This document shows, piece by piece, positions 57,660 through 64,000 of a stretch of 64,000 nucleotides of DNA (position 1 is its first letter; each line of letters starts with the position of its first letter). The stretch covers positions 8,610,273-8,674,272 of the forward strand of contig OX291561.1 in assembly GCA_946406115.1 (NCBI GenBank). Direction: 5' to 3'. The position numbers and the translations under genes were made by a program. The notes beneath the pieces are model-generated. The model made no database searches and was not told the origin of the DNA. It saw only the letters and a program-made list of their open reading frames with translations. This DNA is from Apoda limacodes. Lineage: Eukaryota; Arthropoda; Insecta; Lepidoptera; Limacodidae.

Positions 57660-57780
57660 TAACATCAGTCAGTGACCGACACTCAGGCGCCGCGCCGTCG
57701 CCAGTACTTTTACCTGTGTTAAAACGAACTTACACTTAGGGTGCGTTCCAAACGCAACGAGGAAGTTATAAATAATAATT
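57660..57780 (-). promoter_or_regulatory. Possible SMARCE1 5' exon/promoter patch
   Basis: The SMARCE1 ATG exon has an acceptor before the start codon, so a non-coding first exon is needed. This small GC-rich patch, read on the minus strand, contains ACACAG|GTAAAAG, an acceptable donor at about 57709, in an otherwise AT-rich flank. This is a weak inference only. Confidence 0.25.
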
Positions 57781-57964
57781 GTTTAGTATTTAAGTGTTTT
57801 GTTTATCTGTACAACTAACATAGTTTTTTAAGTGTATTTGTTACTAACACACTGTGGACCATGGTCTGAAATTAACATTAATTATTATTATTAATTAAAA
57901 GTGGTTTTGGGAAGCCGGGGTAGAGTTATTTTCCAACTGTCAATGTAATGTAATGTATGCGATG

Positions 57965-58195
57965 TCATAGCTCTCAATGCCGTCAATAGAACGAACCTAT
58001 GGCCGTTCACTATTTTGACAGCGCATCCACTGCTCTACCGCCCGAGAATGTGCAGCTAATGCGTTGAATGCGGTCCGGAAGTAACGTCATAACGCATTTA
58101 TTTTTCGTTAACAGAACGATCAAATATCCGCATAGACAGCATTGAGCGCATTCAATGCGTATAATGCTTGTCAACAAAACGCCCCTATAGTATGA
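57965..58195. repeat. Dispersed repeat G, copy 2
   Basis: It matches 39005-39300 (see that entry). It starts ATGCCGTCAATAGAACGAAC and ends TTGTCAACAAAACGCCCCTA. Confidence 0.7.
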
Positions 58196-58293
58196 CATGA
58201 TTGTCCTCTCCATGCCTCGATTTTGACGCCATTCAGCATTTTTAAATGCCTGTTGCTTTCTTAGTCCGACGAATCTGAACAAACAAGAGCTCT

Positions 58294-58560
58294 AGCCATC
58301 TTCCAGCTTCATACGACCCTGGGTATCATCTAGGACCAGAGTGCTTGCCACGACCAATTAAACGAGCCCAAACTCAATGGGGTTGTATTGTTTCATTACA
58401 CAGTTCCTGTAGCCACCTTCCAGCTTCATCATCAGACCGGATATCATCTAAGACCAAAGAACTAGTCATGTCAAATCAAACATGCGCAATCTTGATGGGT
58501 TTGTGTCGTTTTGTTACCTTTATAGTCACCTTCCAGCTCCATCATCAGATCAGCTCCAGG
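58294..58560. repeat. ~115-bp tandem repeat, 2.3 copies
   Basis: AG(C/T)CA(C/T)CTTCCAGCTTCATC begins at 58294, 58411 and 58524. Units share GG(G)TATCATCTA(G/A)GACCA and CAAT(G/C)(G/T)TGATGGG-like blocks. It is followed by a retroelement-tail-like sequence with (ATT)n at about 58562-58580. Confidence 0.8.
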
Positions 58561-59002
58561 GAATTATTATTATTATACTTTATTGCATCAACATAAAAAA
58601 TTTACAAACAAAACATATTTACAAATAGAGAAAAACAAAAGGCGGTCTTATCGCTTTAAAGCGATCTCTTCCAGACAACCTTTGGGTAGAGGAAATTATT
58701 GCATCGTCACCGGAGTTATAAATATTTTTATTTATTTTACCCACCGCGAGATGGGTAAATCTTGCCATAACGCTTTTCGTTAACGTTTAAAGTAATTTGT
58801 ACTTGTACAAAAATAACCGGCAAAGTGCGTGTCGGACTTCGCACATTTAGGGTTCCGTACCAAATGTACAATATAAGCCGTTCGAATGGTAGAATTATTC
58901 ATAAGCAGTAGGTTAGTGAACCCCTTCTTTGCTACGCATTTGACCGCTAAATCAAATTGGTTGTAATAGAAAAAAGCGGCCAAGTGCGAGTCCGACTCAC
59001 GC

Positions 59003-59176
59003 ACCGAGGGCATGGGCGTAGTGAGGTACAGGCAGGGGGGGGGCAGCTGCGCCCCCTAGGTGCCAATTACCTAAAGGAATTGTGTGAAGAACTTTCTATC
59101 AGGTCTGCCCCCCCCCCCCCTAGCCAAGCCTGCCCACCCCCCCAATCCAAAAGCTGACTACGCTCATGACCGAGGG
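59003..59176. mobile_element. 158-bp hAT-like mini-element with 8-bp target duplication
   Basis: The element 59011-59168 has ends CATGGGCGTAGT / ACTACGCTCATG (one mismatch). It is flanked by the identical 8-mer ACCGAGGG (59003-59010 and 59169-59176). It interrupts a repeat that normally reads GACTCACGCACCGAGGGTTCC. The interior has G9 and C14 homopolymer runs and GCAGCTGCGCCCCCTAGGTG. No ORF. The 8-bp duplication suggests hAT mobilisation. Confidence 0.88.
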
Positions 59177-59179
59177 TTC

Positions 59180-60300
59180 CGACCTACCACTATTTACGTA
59201 ACTTACACTAAAAAAAACAAAAACAACGACGAAAAAAACGAGAATACGATAACCGTTCCTTCTTCTTTCTTATAGTTAGCGAAGAAATGTTGTATTCGAC
59301 TAATTTGCCGATAATGTTCTATGACCAGGAACCTAAGATAAAAAGTTGTGTATTAGAATAGGATATATAATAGAATGGTAAAACATTGTCAGCGATTTAG
59401 TAAAGTAGAGGGGTGAATAGACATTAAGTTACACCCCTAATCATCTTTGATTCCCGAATACTGACGTAAGATTAGCGGTACGCCCCTAGGACCTCTTCAG
59501 CAGCGAGCAAGCGAGTAGCGACAAGTGGAAGTTACAGTACCTAGTTACCTACACCACGACCTCCAGTGACGACGATTTTATTGAGTATTTTTTTCTAGCA
59601 AATATGTTAGATAGTTTTAAAAAAATTGCTGCCGAAAATATTATAGGCTTATCTTGCATATAAGTACGCCCTTTTAACGTATAAAGTAACATTGTCAAGT
59701 TTTTAGAGTTTGCGCGACATAATCCACAATGGGGAAACCTACTAGTAGCAATGACCTAGTAGTTATTACAGCTGCTATGGAATCTATCTACCTACGTTTT
59801 TGATATGGAACCCAATTGTGTTTTTTATCGTGCGCGTGGCAAATAAAGTTAATAAATCAAACTAAATCCAAGGGGAAAATAGGTAGGTACTTGACTATAC
59901 TGTACTGTCATTTATTATTAGAAAAAACCTTTGTTTTGTAGGTTTTTGTAATATTAGATAGTAGGTAAGAAGTAAGAAGGTACTCAAATAAATTGCTTAA
60001 CCTAGACCTAATGTGATTCTATTTCGACTAAATAATTTAGTACCTAACTCTAGCAGCAGATCAAATGTTACGCGGTCACCGCTATCAGAATATAACTCAG
60101 CATTTACCTAAGTAGGTAGGTAGGTACCGTAAGTGGCCCACGTATCGGTCACTTGCCGAATTGGCACTAGTTACGTACGAGCCGGGGAGTGATTAAAACG
60201 CGCGCCAATTTCCGTGTCACGCGCAATACATGCTGCCGTGCTCAGAGGCCCTAGCGAAGTACCTCGGATTACAGATGGTGCAGAATATTTGCTAAGGTTC
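59180..60300. other. Intergenic, nothing recognised
   Basis: AT-rich sequence with no exon, RNA or recognisable repeat, apart from short TAGGTAGG runs near 60110-60125. Confidence 0.5.
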
Positions 60301-60319
60301 ATTGACCTCTTTTTTCATT

Positions 60320-60410
60320 ATTATTTATTTAATCTTTCTGCACTAACATGTGTACAATGGCAAGCTTAATGCCATAAGGTATTCTTCGCCAGCCGACCAT
60401 AGTCCAATCC
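60320..60410 (+). repeat. Dispersed repeat H, copy 2
   Basis: Counterpart of 52545-52640, same orientation. Confidence 0.6.
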
Positions 60411-60534
60411 AGTCCAGCTTTTAATTTTTCGGCGGTGCAGCGAAAAACAAAAAAAAATAAAAAAGCGCATAAATGTGAGTTATACCAAAAAGCTTAGGTC
60501 TGGTTGTCACCCATATATAAGCTCCTCGGAGTAA

Positions 60535-60745
60535 TACTCATAGACATAGAGAAATAAGAAGCGCATTTCCTGGCCAGATGTGAAAAAAAAGCCGCAAACG
60601 GGTGACAGAACAGAGGGAAGCGAAACTGTGGTTTCTAGTCTTCTCTAACTTTGTTTCTAATTCTACCTAAAGTGTGGCCAATTTTTTAAGGCTATTGCAC
60701 AGTCCATAGGCTAGGTTACAAAACTCGAAGTCTATGGTAATACAT
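60535..60745. repeat. Dispersed repeat E, copy 2
   Basis: Reverse complement of 31310-31510: AGAGAAATAAGAAGCGCATT, GCGAAACTGTGGTTTCTAGT, AGTGTGGCCAATTTTTTAAG and TTGCACAGTCCATAGGCTAG. Confidence 0.65.
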
Positions 60746-60999
60746 AAATGGAATAAGAAGAATATACTAAGGATTGTAAAGATACCTACTTACAACAATA
60801 TTTTACTATACTACTTACATATAAATTTAAACAATATTTATATGATAAATTAATACATATAAAATAAAATATAAAATATACAAACACCGAATACTCTACA
60901 TATACAAAATACAATATATATACATACAAAATATAATTTACATACACATTCATTTTTTTTTGGTAGTTTTACCAATGACTCCAGAATAAAATTTTACAT

Positions 61000-61145
61000 T
61001 ATTACATAAGAACCTGAACATGTAACAGAAAACCAATCTTTGAAGAAGCTGCTTCAGATAGAATTCTGAAAGCTGGTGTATTTCGTCTGCGCACTATGGA
61101 TGTCTTTAGAAAGGCTGTTCCAGATGCTGAGTGTAGGTATTAAAG
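61000..61145 (-). pseudogene. Possible LINE ORF2 tail fragment
   Basis: On the minus strand the frame reads TLSIWNSLSKDIHSAQT, resembling the 'WNSLP..I..A' tail of LINE ORF2 proteins. It is short and unsupported by other motifs. Confidence 0.35.
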
Positions 61146-62231
61146 TTTTTAGTAAAGTACCTAACATGATAAAACATCTAGGTAGGTAATAACTTATTTT
61201 GTCGGGTAAAAACCGTTTCTATGTTCTATTCTTACCCATCTTTCCCAACTTTTGGGATTATAATTATTAACCCATTGGACTTTCGGGAGAAGACGAATCG
61301 ATTGAGCAATTTCCGTACATAGACGAACATATATCACTCCCATAATTTTCTCTAGTCCTAAAACCTTGTTACCCCTTTCTGGGGATTAAAACGGTGAAGA
61401 TATACATACATTTATTAAATAATGCTTAGCTTTTTTTGCATATTGTAATAAAGAAGGTTAGTATCGCTTTTTTGCCGATGGGCTCACCACTTGTCACACT
61501 GAAAGACCACCTTTTTCAACTAATTGATATAACTGAGTTGTTACAGACATCATAGGCCTGACACTCACCTTTTCAGGAACCTTTGATTTTAAATCGGTCC
61601 CCTAATATTTATTGTGGTCCAGGAAATAATGTCGAAAGAAGGGCTCCTGATTACCCCGCCAGTTTTATAACCAAAAATCTCAGGGCCGTCTTCAGTCAAG
61701 TGGCATTTAGGGCCCATAGCATTTTTAAGTTGGAGGGCCTTTTTTGTTATTTCAGTAGGTAGTTGTAAAGTCGTAAACAAATATATAAACTTTCTTTAAG
61801 TGATGGTTCATTTTTTATTCGAAATCAGGAATTAAGTATTAAAAGTCTATTAATATCCAATGATTTTTATTTTAAGAATGCGTCCATAGTAGCTCGAAAA
61901 AAGTACACATCAGCATCATGCTGTATAAACAAAAATACTTACTACCTAACATTTTTTTAAATTCTTTACCCATAACTATAATAATTGCACGCCTTAGGTA
62001 CAATTGGTTATTATTTGTTACTTTTCTGATTGTAATGTAATTGATTGGCTTTCCATACACATCATATAAAAATAATGGGAAAACTCAAATCTAACCAATC
62101 ATATGATCAGAATATTGTTCATAATTTATCCATAAATGGACAGTGCTACGAAAATCAACTTATATATGATCTTAGTATCATATTCATTTTTTGATACTAC
62201 GAATACGGTCTGGCAGATTAAAAATATGATA

Positions 62232-62810
62232 TGATTAGCTTTTGCCAGGGGCCCGCCCTAAGTTTGGTTATCAGCGTAGGATACGTACGGAAACTCCTTG
62301 ATTATACTAAGCTATAGTTAGTTACTAGGTTATAGTTACTCCCGCGGGAACTTTTTAAGTTTTTGAAATGTAAAATAGCCTATGTCCTTCACCAGGACTC
62401 AAAATATCTCCATACCAAATTTCATCTACTCGGCTTAGCGGCTCCCGGTTCATCCAGTGGTTAAAGTTACTAACATCCAAACTTTCGCATTTATAATATT
62501 AATGGGATAGCTGGTATTAATGAATTTTACTAGCGGCTCGACCTGCCCTAAATTTGGTTATCGGTTTGTATCTCCTAAATAACTCCTTAAGTATACTAAT
62601 GAAGTTTGCTTTAGAAAGCTATAGTTTGTTTTAGCTTGGTTATAGTTATCCCTACGGGAAATTTTGAATTTTTCGGGATAAAAGTAGCCTATGTGTTAAT
62701 CCAGGGTTAGCTACCTCCATACAAATTTTCATCAAAATTAGTCCAGCCGTTTGAACGTGAAGAAGTAACAAACATTCACAAATTTTCACCTTCATAATAT
62801 TAGTGCAATT
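62232..62810 (+). repeat. Two repeat F copies in tandem
   Basis: Copy 1 (62232-62505) and copy 2 (62528-62810) each run from the CTAG/TTAGCTTTTGCC-type start to CATTTATAATATTA (or TTCATAATATTAG). Both contain TAGTTA(C/T)(T/C)CC and CCATAC(C)AAATTTCATC blocks. Confidence 0.8.
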
Positions 62811-62819
62811 TTCAAATTT

Positions 62820-64000
62820 TTTAAAATCATTTTCTGTTTGTCGTGCTTAATTTTGTTTTACAGTTGACTTTTTAATTTGAAAAAAAATATCGCAGGTATG
62901 TAATGAAAAAAGTGCGGGAATTTGCAATTTTAAAAAATTGAAAGAACGAAGTTTTTTGTCTTTTAGTTGCTCTAAGTCAGTGACGGTCACATACTATATG
63001 ATATACCGTTACTTATTTATTTAACATTTTAATACGAATCCCTTGAAGCAATTCCTATATACTTATAAACGCACTACTAATCCCTCTTGTAATTGTTGCT
63101 AGGAGCCACTCTCTTTCTCGGAAAACAGATAATATAATTTGACTCGGCGCCGTCATTTATTCGTCATTGTCTTATCACATCACGGTTGTAATATTATTTA
63201 CTGCTGGGTTTCCAACCGCCATGGAATTTTCCAAACGAAACATACCATTTTATAGGTGTCACTGTCGCCACGCATGTTTTTGCTAGATAAGATAAATAAT
63301 TGATAGGTACATTAAAACTGTTTCACGATATGTAAGATGTATGTGAAGGTTTCATTTTTGTTGTCGATAGTTAGTTTTAAAAATTGTATTGAAAAATATC
63401 AGGCATAAATTTACATACAACCTATACCTACCTAACTAAAATGAGTGGAATTTGGAAATACACGGGAATTTGTAAAGTCGAATGTTCGCAAAGATAAATT
63501 TTAACTACGTCGTATATAGTACGAGTCGTTTATTTATTCTAAAGATGACAAATATAAATCACAAATATATGATAGATATAATTAATTGTAACTTAATAAT
63601 TTAGATAAACAAATTTAAACCAAAAACTTTATTGTCTAATATAGGTAAACTATAGTTTTATTAACTCGATCATTTTGAACTGCTCGGGTACGGGACAATA
63701 GCGGTAGCTACGTTCATGGCACAGAAAATTTATTCTTTAGACACTCTACGTGCCAATATTTTCAAATAATGACGGTTCTATTACCATAATTAATGTAACC
63801 TACATAATTATGAATGGTTATTCTATTTATTAGTACTACATAAACCTAGAAAGGTTTTAAGACAGGATAATCGATAATTTGTGTGTTTTGTGCAACTTCA
63901 CTCCCGGACACATCTATCGGCCCACTTAGTGTTTTAAGTTTACCCGGCCGACACATGATACTTATACTATCCCGGCTTTAAACTCGAGCACAATTAGGTC
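62820..64000. other. Intergenic, nothing recognised
   Basis: AT-rich sequence to the window end. No exon, RNA gene, or repeat shared with the rest of the window was found. Confidence 0.5.

Overview
The window is AT-rich animal nuclear DNA, very probably from a moth or butterfly (Lepidoptera). It holds intron-containing animal genes embedded in a dense layer of interspersed repeats of kinds common in lepidopteran genomes: RTE-like and Jockey/CR1-like LINE debris, tRNA-headed SINEs with a TTTA tail, small hAT and Tc1-type elements, and the repeat carrying 'TTCATCTAAATCGGTTCAGC'. Most open reading frames here are repeat debris or frame shadows. The real genes were found by chaining exons whose splice sites and phases agree.

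Four genes are supported. (1) 2375-5411, minus: the first two coding exons of a papain-family (C1A) cathepsin, best matched to cathepsin O, with the catalytic domain beyond the left edge. (2) 13419-27487, minus: a nine-exon ENOX (ecto-NOX disulfide-thiol exchanger) gene. Its exons sum to 2115 nt with every phase consistent, giving 704 residues. (3) about 31730-36849, plus: an RBM41-type RNA-binding protein, a relative of the minor-spliceosome protein RNPC3. Its first exon is uncertain. (4) 39489-55005, minus: SMARCE1/BAP111 (dalao), the HMG-box subunit of SWI/SNF (BAP) complexes. Fourteen coding exons sum to 1863 nt, or 620 residues. ENOX and RBM41 are divergent, with a 4.2 kb TE-filled gap between them. 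RBM41 and SMARCE1 converge, with 2.6 kb between stop codons.

The most interesting genic observation is in SMARCE1. Two homologous exons (49522-49597 and 48403-48484) both encode the segment that ends the HMG box, and both have entry phase 0 and exit phase 1. Using both or neither breaks the frame, so they look like mutually exclusive exons that would change part of the DNA-binding domain. The next exon has a tandem NAGNAG acceptor, and the 3' proline-rich exons are all phase-symmetric. In RBM41 an exon-intron junction lies in a five-copy 43-bp tandem array, so the 5' splice site is repeated five times.

The repeat landscape includes a 543-bp hAT-like MITE with a perfect 8-bp target duplication, a 158-bp element with a perfect 8-bp duplication nested inside another repeat, and a decayed hAT with CTCGGT-rich ends. 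It also includes a TA-flanked foldback element in a SMARCE1 intron, a Tc1-like transposase relic, a 5S-rRNA-related SINE inside a TIR-bounded insertion that splits a ~70-bp satellite, and a probable nuclear copy of mitochondrial nad5 in an ENOX intron. The genes have no evident joint pathway; three are nuclear or RNA/chromatin or redox housekeeping genes and one is a protease. All calls come from reading the sequence. No database search was run.
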